Positions 8,362 through 16,825 of a stretch of DNA of 64,000 nucleotides are shown in pieces. How positions within the stretch are numbered: the stretch's first letter is position 1; every line of letters starts with the position of its first letter. This stretch comes from Kineosporia mesophila (GTDB lineage: Bacteria > Actinomycetota > Actinomycetes > Actinomycetales > Kineosporiaceae): contig NZ_JAJOMA010000031.1 in assembly GCF_021129235.1 (NCBI RefSeq), forward strand, positions 1-64,000, written 5' to 3'. The notes under the pieces are model-generated. The model was not told where the DNA came from, did not search any database, and saw only the letters and a list, made by a program, of their open reading frames with translations. Made by a program: the position numbers and the translations under genes.

Positions 8362-9924
8362 TCAGGCACCCTCGGACAGAGCCGGAGGCAGGCTGGCCAG
8401 CAGCGACTTGGTGTAGGCGTGCTGCGGACGCTCGTAGACATCGTCCGCCGTTCCGCTTTCCACCACGTGCCCGTCCTTGAGCACGATCACCTCGTCGCTG
8501 ACCTGGCGCACCACGGCGAGGTCGTGCGAGACGAAGACCATGCTGATCCCTCGCTCGGCCCGGATCCGTTCCAGCAGAGCCAGAATCTGCGCCTGCACCA
8601 GTACGTCCAGGGCCGAGACGGCCTCGTCACACAGCAGCACCTCGGGCTCGGCGGCCAGGGCCCGGGCGATCGCCACGCGCTGACGCTGCCCGCCGGACAG
8701 CTCCAGAGGACGCCGCTGGAGTACGTCCACGGGCACGGCGACGGCTTCGAGCGCCTGTGCACACTCGGCCCGCCCGGCTTTTCCCGGTAGCGCCTCGGTC
8801 AGGATCTGGCGCACTGTCCAGCGTGGGTCGAAGGAGCTCAGCGGGTCCTGCGGCACCACCTGGATGCGTCGGCGCCGCTGGCGCCGGGCCTTCTCGGGCA
8901 GGTCACTCCACGGCTGCCCGTCCAGCAGGACCTGCCCGCTCTGCGGCTGCTGAGTGGCCAGCAGCACGCGCAGCAGCGTGCTCTTGCCCGAACCGGACTG
9001 GCCGACGACACCGACGGTCTGCCCGCGCTTGAGCGTCAGGGAGACATCGTCGAGGGCCGTCAGCGTGCGGTACTGCACCCGGATCGACTCGGCGTGGAGA
9101 ACGACCTCCGGGGCAGGGCTCTCAGCGGTCCGTTCGGTCCTGTCGGGGCGGTGGTGGAGTCGGGGAATGGCCTGGACCAGTTCGCGCGTATACGGGTGCC
9201 CGGGGGAGTGCAACAGTGCGGAGGGCGGACCCTGCTCGATCACCTTCCCGCCACGCAGCACGATGACGTGATCGGCGATGTCGGCGACAGCGGCCAGGTC
9301 GTGGCTGACCAGCAGAATCCCCAGGCCCTCGTCCCGCTTGCGGGCGAGCAGGTCGAGCACCTGCCGCTGCACCGACACATCGAGCGCGGTGGTCGGTTCG
9401 TCGGCGATCAGGAGCCGGGGCGATCCGCCCAGCGCCGAGGCGATCAGCGCGCGCTGCCGCAACCCGCCGGAGAGCTGGTGAGCGAACTGGCCGGAACGTT
9501 TTTCGGGATCGGGGAAACCGACGTCGCGCAGCAGGCCGAGTACCTTCTCGGGGGCCTCTTTCCGGGAGGCTCCGCCGGCCCGGACCGCTTCGGTGACCTC
9601 GCGCCGCACCGAGCGCAGCGGGTCCAGGGAGACCAGCGCGTCCTGAAGTACCAGTCCGGCGAACCGGCCGCGAACACGACGCCAGTCGCGTTCTGTCCAG
9701 CCCGAGGCGTCCACCCCGTCAATCAGCATCGTCGTCGATGACGTCCGGGCCGCCTGGTCGCCCAGTCCGAGGACGGCCCGGGCGATCGTGGACTTGCCCG
9801 AGCCGGACTCGCCGACCAGAGCCACACAGGTGCCGGCCCGGACGCTCAGGCTGACATTGGAGACCGCGGTGTGTTCGCCGAAACGGATCGACAGGTCGTG
9901 GATCTCGACCAGAGGCGCGTTCAT
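8362..9924 (-). CDS. dipeptide/oligopeptide-type ABC transporter ATP-binding protein, two fused ABC domains
   Basis: A 520-residue protein with two complete nucleotide-binding domains in tandem, a DppD-DppF type fusion. The first has Walker A GESGSGKST, signature LSGGLRQRALIASAL and Walker B LLIADEPTTALD. The second has GQSGSGKST, LSGGQRQRVAIARAL and LLCDEAVSALD. The second Walker B has DEA instead of the more usual DEP, with the catalytic Glu kept. ATG 9924 overlaps the stop of the preceding permease gene. It would sit on the inner face of the membrane and power the two permeases encoded just upstream. One fused ATPase gene in place of two is common in actinobacterial nickel/peptide-type importers. 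Confidence 0.92.
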   Translation of the reverse strand: MNAPLVEIHDLSIRFGEHTAVSNVSLSVRAGTCVALVGESGSGKSTIARAVLGLGDQAARTSSTTMLIDGVDASGWTERDWRRVRGRFAGLVLQDALVSLDPLRSVRREVTEAVRAGGASRKEAPEKVLGLLRDVGFPDPEKRSGQFAHQLSGGLRQRALIASALGGSPRLLIADEPTTALDVSVQRQVLDLLARKRDEGLGILLVSHDLAAVADIADHVIVLRGGKVIEQGPPSALLHSPGHPYTRELVQAIPRLHHRPDRTERTAESPAPEVVLHAESIRVQYRTLTALDDVSLTLKRGQTVGVVGQSGSGKSTLLRVLLATQQPQSGQVLLDGQPWSDLPEKARRQRRRRIQVVPQDPLSSFDPRWTVRQILTEALPGKAGRAECAQALEAVAVPVDVLQRRPLELSGGQRQRVAIARALAAEPEVLLCDEAVSALDVLVQAQILALLERIRAERGISMVFVSHDLAVVRQVSDEVIVLKDGHVVESGTADDVYERPQHAYTKSLLASLPPALSEGA

Positions 9925-10772
9925 GAGTGCCGTCCCTGGACACGCCGCTGCAGGTAGCGGCCGACGGTGGTGATGGCGAAGATCGTCACGACGATGGCCA
10001 GGCCGGGGAACACGGTGGGCCACCACGCGTAGGAGATGACGGCCTGACCGTCCGCGAGCAGCGATCCCCACTCCGGGGCCGGTTTACCCGGCCCGAGACC
10101 GACGAAACTCAGACCCGAGACGGTGAGGATCGACGTCCCCACTTCGATGGTCGCCAGGAGCAGGACCGGAGAGACCGCGTTGGGAAAGATGTGGCGGACC
10201 ACGATCGTCCACGGACGGTGTCCCAGGGTGCGGGAGGCGAGCACGTAGTCGGAACCGCGGATCGCGATGGCCTGACGCCGGATGATGCGGGCCAGGCTGG
10301 GGATCAGCGCCAGCCCGATGGCGGTGGTCAGGCTCACGGTCCCGGGGCCGAAGAAGGCCGAGAACAGCAGGGCCATCAGCACCGACGGGAAAGCTGAGAG
10401 CAGGTCGAACACCCGGGAGAGGCCCTCGTCGACCACCCGGCCCGACAGCGCCGCGGTGAGTCCCAGGACGACTCCGCCGAACAACCCGAGGGCGACCGCG
10501 AGGAAGGCGATCACCACCGAGTAGCGGGCGCCGTAGATCACCCGGGCGTACACGTCCCGGCCCAGTTCGTCGGTGCCGAACCAGTGATCCGCGCCGGGCG
10601 CCAGCAGGTTCGAGATCGGGTCGGTGTCGTTGGGCCCGCTCGCGGCGACCAGACCGGGGTGGATCAGCGCTGCGAGCACGATGAGCAGGTACAGGCCCGC
10701 GACGAGGACGCCTGCTGTCGGCCGGGAGGGCCGGGTTCTGGGTGCCTGACGGGCTGGTGCGATCTCGCTCAT
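9921..10772 (-). CDS. ABC transporter permease, DppC-type
   Basis: A 283-residue inner-membrane permease. It has an N-terminal membrane segment (VLVAGLYLLIVLAALIHP), the signature HWFGTDELGRDVYARVIYGAR of DppC/OppC proteins, and further membrane spans. The cytoplasmic coupling loop is clear: SDYVLASRTLGHRPWTIVVR, close to the EAA motif. ATG 10772 is taken because it overlaps the stop of the DppB-type gene by 4 bases. With its partner permease, the fused ATPase and the lipoprotein it forms a peptide/nickel/opine-type importer. The cargo need not be a peptide; this class also takes up plant and sugar conjugates. Confidence 0.92.
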   Translation of the reverse strand: MSEIAPARQAPRTRPSRPTAGVLVAGLYLLIVLAALIHPGLVAASGPNDTDPISNLLAPGADHWFGTDELGRDVYARVIYGARYSVVIAFLAVALGLFGGVVLGLTAALSGRVVDEGLSRVFDLLSAFPSVLMALLFSAFFGPGTVSLTTAIGLALIPSLARIIRRQAIAIRGSDYVLASRTLGHRPWTIVVRHIFPNAVSPVLLLATIEVGTSILTVSGLSFVGLGPGKPAPEWGSLLADGQAVISYAWWPTVFPGLAIVVTIFAITTVGRYLQRRVQGRHS

Positions 10773-11716
10773 CCGTGCGCCTCCTGCCGCAGTCGTGGGT
10801 CGATGATCAGGGCCGCCAGGTCGATGGCGGTGGTGATGAGGACGTAGGCGGTGGTGATGATCAGGACGACGGCGACGGTGACCGGGGCGTCGGAGTCGGT
10901 CACCGCGTCCAGGGCCACGCGGCCCAGTCCCGGCCGTCCGAAGACTGATTCGACGATCACCGCGCCACCGATCAGCAGGCCGAGTGTGTTCCCGGCCACG
11001 GTGAGGGTGGAGATCGCCACGTGCGGCATGAGATGTACCGAGCGCAGCCGGAAGCCGGACGCGCCCCGGCTGCGCACGGTCAGGACCCAGGGCTGGCGCA
11101 GGGTGAGCGCTATCTCCTCGCGCATGTACTGCGACAGCAGCCCGGCGATCGGCAGCGCGAGGGTGATCATCGGCAGCACCAGCGAGGAGAAACCGTCCGC
11201 GCCGACCGAGGGGAACCACTGCAGGTGGAACGAGAGGCCCAGCTGCAGCAGGGAACCTACCCAGAAGGTGGGGAGGCAGATGGCCAGCAGCTCGAGCACG
11301 TGCAGCACCCGCTCGGTGCCGGGCCCGGCCCCGGCGCTGAGCACGGCGATCAGCCAGGCCAGTGCCCCGGCCAGGACCACCGAGGCGGCGGCCAGGCCCA
11401 GCGTGGGCAGCAGCTGGGCACCGACCACATCGGTGACGTCGGCGTTGAGCACGTACGAGCGCCCGAAGTCACCACGCAGCAGGCCCAGCAGGTAGTCGCC
11501 GTACTGCACCAGGAACGGCCGGTCCAGGCCCAGGCTGGAGCGCACCTGCTCGGCCAGTCCCGGGTCGTTCAGGTGCACGCCCAGCACCACCGACTCGACC
11601 GAGCCGGGCAGCGCCCGTAACCCGACGAAGGTCAAGGTCGCGGCCGCCCAGAGCAGGAGAACGGCTCCTGCGAGGCGTCGGGCGACGCCTCGCAGGAGCT
11701 GCAGACCTGAGGTCAC
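10769..11716 (-). CDS. ABC transporter permease, DppB-type
   Basis: A 315-residue permease with the DppB/OppB organisation. It has a first membrane segment (LAGAVLLLWAAATLTFVGLR), then a periplasmic loop with LGLDRPFLVQYGDYLLGLLR and GDFGRSYV, and a cytoplasmic loop LRQPWVLTVRSRGASGFRL that docks on the ATPase. The start is the GTG at 11716, which overlaps the TGA of the binding-protein gene (GTGA). Longer in-frame starts would lie inside that gene. It partners the DppC-type permease immediately downstream. Confidence 0.9.
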   Translation of the reverse strand: MTSGLQLLRGVARRLAGAVLLLWAAATLTFVGLRALPGSVESVVLGVHLNDPGLAEQVRSSLGLDRPFLVQYGDYLLGLLRGDFGRSYVLNADVTDVVGAQLLPTLGLAAASVVLAGALAWLIAVLSAGAGPGTERVLHVLELLAICLPTFWVGSLLQLGLSFHLQWFPSVGADGFSSLVLPMITLALPIAGLLSQYMREEIALTLRQPWVLTVRSRGASGFRLRSVHLMPHVAISTLTVAGNTLGLLIGGAVIVESVFGRPGLGRVALDAVTDSDAPVTVAVVLIITTAYVLITTAIDLAALIIDPRLRQEAHG

Positions 11717-13374
11717 TTGCTGAGCCAGACGTTGTAGTTGCTGTCCGGGACACCGCTGGAGTAGTCGAACCCGGTGCCGTGCAGTGCGCTGCCGGCAGCG
11801 ATCTGGAAGGTGGACTCGACCAGGGGGATGAACAGCGCCTGGTCGTTCACCAGGTACTGCTGGATACCGTCCAGGGCCTTCGCGTACTGATCGGCGTCGG
11901 TGGTGGTGACGGCGTCCTGGGCGAGGTCGACAGCCTCGGTGGGCTTCCACTGGCTGGCGCCGTAGAAGTAGCCGGCCCAGGTGCCGATGACGCTGTTGGC
12001 GTAGTCGACCTTCCCGTAGCTGCCCGGGTAGACACTCCAGTTGCCGGCAGCGATGTCGGCCGAGAGCGCGGCCCAGGTCGGGGTGGTGAAGTCGACCTCG
12101 ATGCCGGTGTTCTGCTTGGCGGCGTCCTGGATCGCCTCGATCAGGGTGTCGCGCTGATCGCGCACCGAGTCCGCGTCATAGGTGACCTTCAGGCTGAGCC
12201 GCTGACCGTCCTTGGTACGAAAGCCCTCGGAGTCGCGGGTGCTCCAGCCGGCCGCGTCCAGGGCGGTGTTGGCCGCGTCGACGTGGTTGCCCCAGCTGCC
12301 TTTCAGCGTGGTGTCGAACTCGGCGCTGTCCTTACCGACCCAGCTCCAGGCCCGCGTCTTCTGGCCCTTGTAGATGGCCTTGACGATGGTGTCCAGGTCG
12401 AAGCTGTCGCGGAAGGCCTTGCGCAGCTCCACGTTGTCCCAGGGGGCGTTCTCGCTGGAGCCGTTGACGGTGAGGCCGAAGGTGCTGGAGCTGGCCGGGC
12501 CGTCGGTGTAGGTGATGTCGTCGGAGCGGGTCAGGCCGGCCACGCTCAGCGCCGGGACGCCCGAGATGGCCTGCACCTGGCCGGACTGCAGGGCGCCGGT
12601 GCGGGTCGAGTCCTCGGCGATGAACTTGTAGGTGACCTCGTCGAGGTAGGCCGGGCCGTCGTGCGAGAGCGACTGCGGGGCCCAGGCATAGTCGGTGTTC
12701 TGCTTGAACACCACCTGGCTGCCGCGGGTGTAGGAGTCCAGGACGAACGGTCCGGACCCGGCCAGCTTCTTGCCGGGGGTGCAGAGGTCCTTGCCGTCCT
12801 TGATGCTCGCGGGGTCGATGATGCCCAGCGCCACGCTGCTCAGCGAGCTCAGCAGTGAGCTGTCGGCCTGGCTGAGGGTGATCGTCAGGGTGCTGCCGTC
12901 GGCCTTGATGCTCTTGACCGACCCCAGCAGGCCCGCATAGCTGGAACCGTGTGCGCTGTCGCGGGTGTAGTCCAGGTTCGCCTTGACCGCGGCGGCGTCC
13001 AGAACGGCTCCGTTGCTGAACTTCACGTCGTTGCGCAGCGAGAAGGTGTAGGTGGCGCCGTCGTCGGAGGTCTGCCACTGGGAGGCCAGCCAGGGCGAGA
13101 ACGTGCCGTCCTGCTCCTGGTACACCAGCGAGTCGACGAAGTTGCGGGTGATCGCCCGGTCGGCCAGCACATCGTCGAAGGCGGGCGCGAAGCAGGAGGG
13201 TTCGGCCGCCACGGCCCAGGTGGCGCTGCCGCCGCTGACCGGAGTCGTGGAGGCGGCGTCCTGGGCGCCCGAGCCGGAGCCGGAGGAGCAGGCGGCCAGG
13301 GCCGCGACCGTGAGGAGGCTGGTGGTCGCAACGGTCAGTCTGCGAATGGTACGCATGGCAAGTCTCTTTCTCAT
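11713..13374 (-). CDS. extracellular solute-binding protein, family 5 (lipoprotein)
   Basis: A 553-residue peptide/nickel-type binding protein. The signal peptide MRKRLAMRTIRRLTVATTSL ends in a lipobox LAAC, so the mature protein is lipid-anchored outside the membrane, followed by a Gly/Ser linker. The body has the family-5 hallmark in the middle (YTFSLRNDVKFSNGAVLDAA). A later stretch with NAPWDNVELRKAFRDSFD corresponds to the RQAL-type helix of DppA/OppA relatives. ATG 13374 overlaps the stop of the upstream SnoaL gene. It decides what the importer carries. Family-5 proteins bind many non-peptide ligands, so the cargo is open. Confidence 0.92.
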   Translation of the reverse strand: MRKRLAMRTIRRLTVATTSLLTVAALAACSSGSGSGAQDAASTTPVSGGSATWAVAAEPSCFAPAFDDVLADRAITRNFVDSLVYQEQDGTFSPWLASQWQTSDDGATYTFSLRNDVKFSNGAVLDAAAVKANLDYTRDSAHGSSYAGLLGSVKSIKADGSTLTITLSQADSSLLSSLSSVALGIIDPASIKDGKDLCTPGKKLAGSGPFVLDSYTRGSQVVFKQNTDYAWAPQSLSHDGPAYLDEVTYKFIAEDSTRTGALQSGQVQAISGVPALSVAGLTRSDDITYTDGPASSSTFGLTVNGSSENAPWDNVELRKAFRDSFDLDTIVKAIYKGQKTRAWSWVGKDSAEFDTTLKGSWGNHVDAANTALDAAGWSTRDSEGFRTKDGQRLSLKVTYDADSVRDQRDTLIEAIQDAAKQNTGIEVDFTTPTWAALSADIAAGNWSVYPGSYGKVDYANSVIGTWAGYFYGASQWKPTEAVDLAQDAVTTTDADQYAKALDGIQQYLVNDQALFIPLVESTFQIAAGSALHGTGFDYSSGVPDSNYNVWLSK

Positions 13375-13874
13375 GATGTCTGGAACCAGTCCGTGGCCGT
13401 GCCGGCCTCGATCACAGCGATGAAATCGGCGTCGTACTCGACGACCCGCTCATCGAGATGCTTCTGGGTGACGACGCGGTGCGAGATCCGCCAGCCGGCG
13501 TCTGTTTTGAGCCAGGTGTCGGCATACAGGCTGCTGCCCTCGGAGAGCTTCAGCGTCGTCGGGTCGTCGGTGCGCTGCAGGGTGAAGTGCAGGACCTCGC
13601 TGACGCTGCGGGCGGTGGGTGAGGTCACCTCGATCAGCGTGTTGGCGATCAGGTGCTGCCCCGACAGCCGCGTGGAGTTGAAATCCCTTAAGAACTGCCC
13701 GAAAGCCTGGGCCGGGAGGGTGCCAGCCGGCAGCCCGACCAGGTCGACCTGTGCTTCGTCGGTGAAGACGTGGTCGAGCAGGTTCCAGGCGTTCTGGTCC
13801 TGCGCCTGGGCGTACCGGTGCAGGGCGTCCTCGATGCCGGCCCGGTCGAGCAGTTCGTCGATGCTGATACTCAT
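13371..13874 (-). CDS. SnoaL-like/NTF2-fold protein
   Basis: A 167-residue single-domain protein of the SnoaL-like group. It opens MSISIDELLDRAGIEDALHRYAQAQDQ and closes with DAGWRISHRVVTQKHLDERV, typical of the cone-shaped NTF2 fold that contains steroid isomerases, scytalone dehydratases and bile-acid 7-alpha dehydratases. Asp and His residues could form an acid/base pair, but I cannot identify the active site reliably. It resembles the next gene in the operon and is 12 bases from it. The pair could form a heteromer. A role in isomerisation or dehydration of the imported compound is inferred from context. Confidence 0.8.
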   Translation of the reverse strand: MSISIDELLDRAGIEDALHRYAQAQDQNAWNLLDHVFTDEAQVDLVGLPAGTLPAQAFGQFLRDFNSTRLSGQHLIANTLIEVTSPTARSVSEVLHFTLQRTDDPTTLKLSEGSSLYADTWLKTDAGWRISHRVVTQKHLDERVVEYDADFIAVIEAGTATDWFQTS

Positions 13875-13885
13875 CGGTGGTCCTC

Positions 13886-14383
13886 CTACAGGCCCGCGAC
13901 GGCGGGGTTACGGGCTGCGTTGCGGGTCAGCGCGGCGGTGCGCTGGTCGTAGTGGACGACCTTGCGGTTGTCGCTCTTGCGCACCAGGGTGCGGTGGGCG
14001 ATCAGCCATCCGCCCTCGGCCCGGACCAGGTCGTCGACGTAGAGCCCGGCCGAGCGCTGCACCGCGACGTCCTCGTCCTGCTGCTCGGTGGTGTACGCCA
14101 GGAACTCGGTGACCGTGCGGGCCCGGTCGCCGCGCAGGTCGAACAGGGTGTTGCCCAGTACGTGCTGTCCCGACAGCCGGTTGCGGTCGAACGTCCCGGA
14201 CAGGAATGTCACGAATTCCTTGGCCGAGATGCGCTTTTCCAGGTAGCCGGGAATCTCCACGGTGCCCTCGTCGGTGAAGGAACTCAGGTACAGGTCCCAC
14301 TGGCGCTGGTCCACGCCCTGGCTGTACCGGCGCAGGGTGCGCAGGATGGCCGCCCGGTCCAGCAGGTCCTCGGGCGTCGTCAT
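13886..14383 (-). CDS. SnoaL-like/NTF2-fold protein, second copy
   Basis: A 165-residue protein starting MTTPEDLLDRAAILRTLRRYSQGVDQRQWDLY and ending with AEGGWLIAHRTLVRKSDNRKVV, the same architecture as its neighbour. Shared landmarks are the D-R-A-I start, an RLSGQH segment in the middle and a W-x-I-x-H-R strand near the end. The similarity points to an old duplication followed by divergence. ATG 14383 overlaps the stop of the NAD(P)-binding gene upstream (ATGA). Confidence 0.8.
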   Translation of the reverse strand: MTTPEDLLDRAAILRTLRRYSQGVDQRQWDLYLSSFTDEGTVEIPGYLEKRISAKEFVTFLSGTFDRNRLSGQHVLGNTLFDLRGDRARTVTEFLAYTTEQQDEDVAVQRSAGLYVDDLVRAEGGWLIAHRTLVRKSDNRKVVHYDQRTAALTRNAARNPAVAGL

Positions 14384-15060
14384 CGGGCGGCGCTGCCGGT
14401 CAGCGGCTCGGTGATGGTGAGGAAGGTGTTCGGGTGCTGCGGTTGCAGGGCCTCACCGATCGCGAACGTGGCCAGGTCGGCGTAGGTGATCCGCGAGGTC
14501 TCGTCCAGCACGATCTTCTCGTGTACAGCGTGCGGCGTCCCGAGCGGCCCCTCGTAGATGTAGGGGTTGCGGATCACGGTCCAGGCGATCTCGGTGTCCG
14601 TGTCGAGCAGCTGCTGTTCCATCCGGTCCTTGTCGAAGACCCGGTTGCCCACCATGTCGCGCAGCTTCACCACGTACGGGCTGCCGTCGTTGCTGGAGCC
14701 GGCGCCGTGGGTGCTCATCAGCACGATCCGGCGCAGCCCCACCGACGAGCCCACGGTCAGCAGATGACGGGTGGAGACCTCACACACGTCGACCGGCTGG
14801 GAGTCATCGATCTCGTCCTTGGTCCGGCCCGACTCCGGGCGCCCCAGGGAGGCGATCACCGCGTCCTGGCCCTGCGCGATGCTGCGGATCGTGTCCTTGT
14901 CGCGGGCGTCACCGACCACCACGGTCAGCAGGGCGTCCCGCACGGGCAGCGCCTCGGGGCGCCGCACCAGCGCCGTGACGTCGTGCCCGGCCTCGATCGC
15001 CCGGCGCACGATCTCCTGCCCGGTGCGTCCTGTCGCTCCCAGTACTGCCAGCCGCGCCAC
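14380..15060 (-). CDS. NAD(P)-binding (NmrA/atypical SDR) protein
   Basis: The first gene of the minus-strand operon, 226 residues. It begins MARLAVLGATGRTGQEIVRRA, an atypical-SDR dinucleotide-binding turn (G-x-x-G-x-x-G), followed by HDVTALVRRPEAL, whose Arg pair usually binds the 2'-phosphate of NADP. A later VVGDARDKDTIRSIAQGQDAV and ASLGRP are characteristic of NmrA-like and flavin-reductase-like proteins. There is no classical Tyr-x3-Lys at the standard place. It could be a reductase of a small molecule or a redox sensor. Its start lies about 46 bases from the first of two palindromic operators. Confidence 0.8.
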   Translation of the reverse strand: MARLAVLGATGRTGQEIVRRAIEAGHDVTALVRRPEALPVRDALLTVVVGDARDKDTIRSIAQGQDAVIASLGRPESGRTKDEIDDSQPVDVCEVSTRHLLTVGSSVGLRRIVLMSTHGAGSSNDGSPYVVKLRDMVGNRVFDKDRMEQQLLDTDTEIAWTVIRNPYIYEGPLGTPHAVHEKIVLDETSRITYADLATFAIGEALQPQHPNTFLTITEPLTGSAAR

Positions 15061-15105
15061 GTGTATTCCTCAGTCTTTCGGTCGAGAAACTAGAGAAGTA
15101 CACTA

Positions 15106-15142
15106 GAACACAGTGTTCCAAAGATCCGGAACAACTTGTTCC
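15106..15142. promoter_or_regulatory. paired palindromic operators for the divergent TetR regulator
   Basis: Two palindromes of one design stand in the 140-base divergent gap: GAACACAGTGTTC (15106-15118) and GGAACAACTTGTTCC (15128-15142). Both fit GAACA-N3-TGTTC. Their centres are 23 bases apart, so they are about two helical turns apart. They lie between the start of the minus-strand operon and the TetR gene and could control both. Binding of this TetR to them is inference. Confidence 0.75.
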
Positions 15143-15197
15143 TGAACTTCGCTTGTTTGTGATGTACGTCATGCGATGACTCATGGAGGAGACCAGC

Positions 15198-15758
15198 GTG
15201 GATCCCCGTCTCGAGCGGACCCGGCGCTCGGCGCACAGCGCCGCCCTGACCCTGCTGTCCGAGGGCGGGATAGCGCACCTGACTCCCCAGAACCTCTCGC
15301 GGGCCTCCGGGCTGGGGCGCACCACGCTGTACCGGCACTGGCCGACCACCCCACACCTGGTGCTCGACCTGCTCAAGACCTTCCGGATGCCGGACTTCGA
15401 GATGGTCGAGGGCGATCTGCCGGCCCGATTGCGGCACAACATCGCCGCTCAGCACGCCCGGCTGCTCGACCCGGAGTACAGCGTCATCTACCTGACGATC
15501 CAGACCGTGGCGCTGGACGCGCAGGTGCGCGCCGCGCTGGTCGAGATCAACCGCGAGCGGGTGGAATCGGTGGCCCGGGTGCTGGCCCCGGAGTACGACC
15601 TGCACGGTCAGACCGACGCCGTCACCGACCTCTTCGCGCTGATCAACGGCCCGCTCCTGCAGCTGACCACATTCACCGGTGCGACCAGCCCCCGGCTGAT
15701 GCCGGCCATCGTCGAATCGGTGCTGGCCTACCTGCGGGCCAACGATCCGGCTGAGTAG
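15198..15758 (+). CDS. TetR-family transcriptional regulator
   Basis: A 186-residue regulator. GTG 15198 is preferred to ATG 15183 because GGAGGAG sits six bases before it. The N-terminal helix-turn-helix reads LTPQNLSRASGLGRTTLYRHW, the usual TetR recognition helix with a T-L-Y-R-H-W end. The C-terminal half is a helical ligand-binding and dimerisation domain with no diagnostic motif. It is transcribed away from the nine-gene import and catabolism operon, with two palindromes between. This suggests it represses the operon and itself until the imported compound or a derivative binds. Confidence 0.85.
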   Translation: MDPRLERTRRSAHSAALTLLSEGGIAHLTPQNLSRASGLGRTTLYRHWPTTPHLVLDLLKTFRMPDFEMVEGDLPARLRHNIAAQHARLLDPEYSVIYLTIQTVALDAQVRAALVEINRERVESVARVLAPEYDLHGQTDAVTDLFALINGPLLQLTTFTGATSPRLMPAIVESVLAYLRANDPAE

Positions 15759-15907
15759 CCCTGATCCTGCTGACTTGCCCGATCCCGCAGGGAGCCACCG
15801 ATCGGCAGCCGGCCAGGCAGGGCGTGGGCGAAACAGATCGAGTCTGGCTCAGCGGAGTTGTCAGTCGCTTAAACGCCGAACACTCGGGTGCAGCCCATCC
15901 GTAGCGA

Positions 15908-16825
15908 TCAAGGGCTGCTGAGCGATCGAGGGCTCGTGGATCCCAGGTCTCGGTAGCCCGCTTCGTAGGCGGCATCGGTCGACGGCCAGGGAGCGGCAGG
16001 AGGGACGGCCGGCTCAGCACCGGCGGCGATGAGCCAGCGAGTGCCGTCCCAGACCATGCGCTGGCAGTCGGCGATCGTGATCTGGGTGTTCTGGTTCCCG
16101 CGGACGATGTCGACGGTCATGTCGAGGCAGGGCACGGCCCAGTCTTCTCCCACGGCCTGAGCAGCAGCGTTTTTCAGTAGCCCCATGGACGGTTCGGCCG
16201 ACATCGCGACGTTGGCGGATCCGGTGGCGGGAGCGTCGAAGTCGGCCAGGAGTTCGGTCATGGTCGCTGTCCATGCCCAGGTGGATGCTGTCGGCCCGCC
16301 CGGTGCGGTCCACTGCGCGATGATCGCTCGGATGCCGGTGGTCGAAGCGGAACGGATGACCGCGATCTCGATGCTGGCCAGCTGCGCGAGTGCGCCTTCC
16401 TGGGTCGGGGGATATCCGGATTGCACGCCGGCGATGCTGGAACCGTCGTCAGCAGGTAACAGGAGCGGCGCCGGTGCGTACGTGGCTTCTTCGGGCCGGC
16501 CGTAGGGGCGGCCGCTGCCGGTGTCGGGGAGCGGACTCGCAGCAACACGGTCCCGGGCCGCCGCAACGGGTTGGGAAACCGCTCGAACCCGGTGCGCTGC
16601 TGTGAATCCCCGTTGGTCTGATGCGTCCTGAGACGACGAACGGGCCGTGATGGAGCCCAGGTTATTGATCCAGCCGCCCTTGCCGAACACGCATGCTCCT
16701 ACGAGGGACGCGGCTATCGCGGTGACGACGAGGACGCCGGCGATTTGGTGGTCACGCAAGACTCCCTTCACCGACGGCCACTCCGAACGAACGCGATGCG
16801 GTGGGCTGTCCGTGCGGTGAAGCAT
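15908..16825 (-). CDS. membrane-anchored protein of unknown function, integrative-element type
   Basis: A 305-residue protein with one membrane segment near residues 27-46 (IAGVLVVTAIAASLVGACVFG), then a long Ala/Pro/Ser-rich stretch and an extracytoplasmic domain ending in CQRMVWDGTRWLIAAGAEP. The Trp-rich end is typical of actinomycete transfer-region proteins that resemble VirB8/TrbL-associated factors. I recognise the style, not a named family. GAGGAGG precedes ATG 16825. A 48-base part of its coding sequence recurs 2.27 kb away at 18786. It marks the left side of what looks like a degraded integrative element. Confidence 0.6.
   Translation of the reverse strand: MLHRTDSPPHRVRSEWPSVKGVLRDHQIAGVLVVTAIAASLVGACVFGKGGWINNLGSITARSSSQDASDQRGFTAAHRVRAVSQPVAAARDRVAASPLPDTGSGRPYGRPEEATYAPAPLLLPADDGSSIAGVQSGYPPTQEGALAQLASIEIAVIRSASTTGIRAIIAQWTAPGGPTASTWAWTATMTELLADFDAPATGSANVAMSAEPSMGLLKNAAAQAVGEDWAVPCLDMTVDIVRGNQNTQITIADCQRMVWDGTRWLIAAGAEPAVPPAAPWPSTDAAYEAGYRDLGSTSPRSLSSP
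16514..16561. repeat. 48-bp direct repeat, copy 1 (inside the membrane-protein gene)
   Basis: It matches 18786-18834 in the same orientation at 46 of 49 aligned positions, differing by two substitutions and one inserted C. Shared core: CCGGTGTCGGGGAGCGGA. Confidence 0.85.

Noticed and set aside
11779-14112. Long plus-strand frames opposite the binding protein and SnoaL genes
   Set aside because: Low-complexity Gly/Val/Arg products, antisense to genes with clear signal peptides and motifs.
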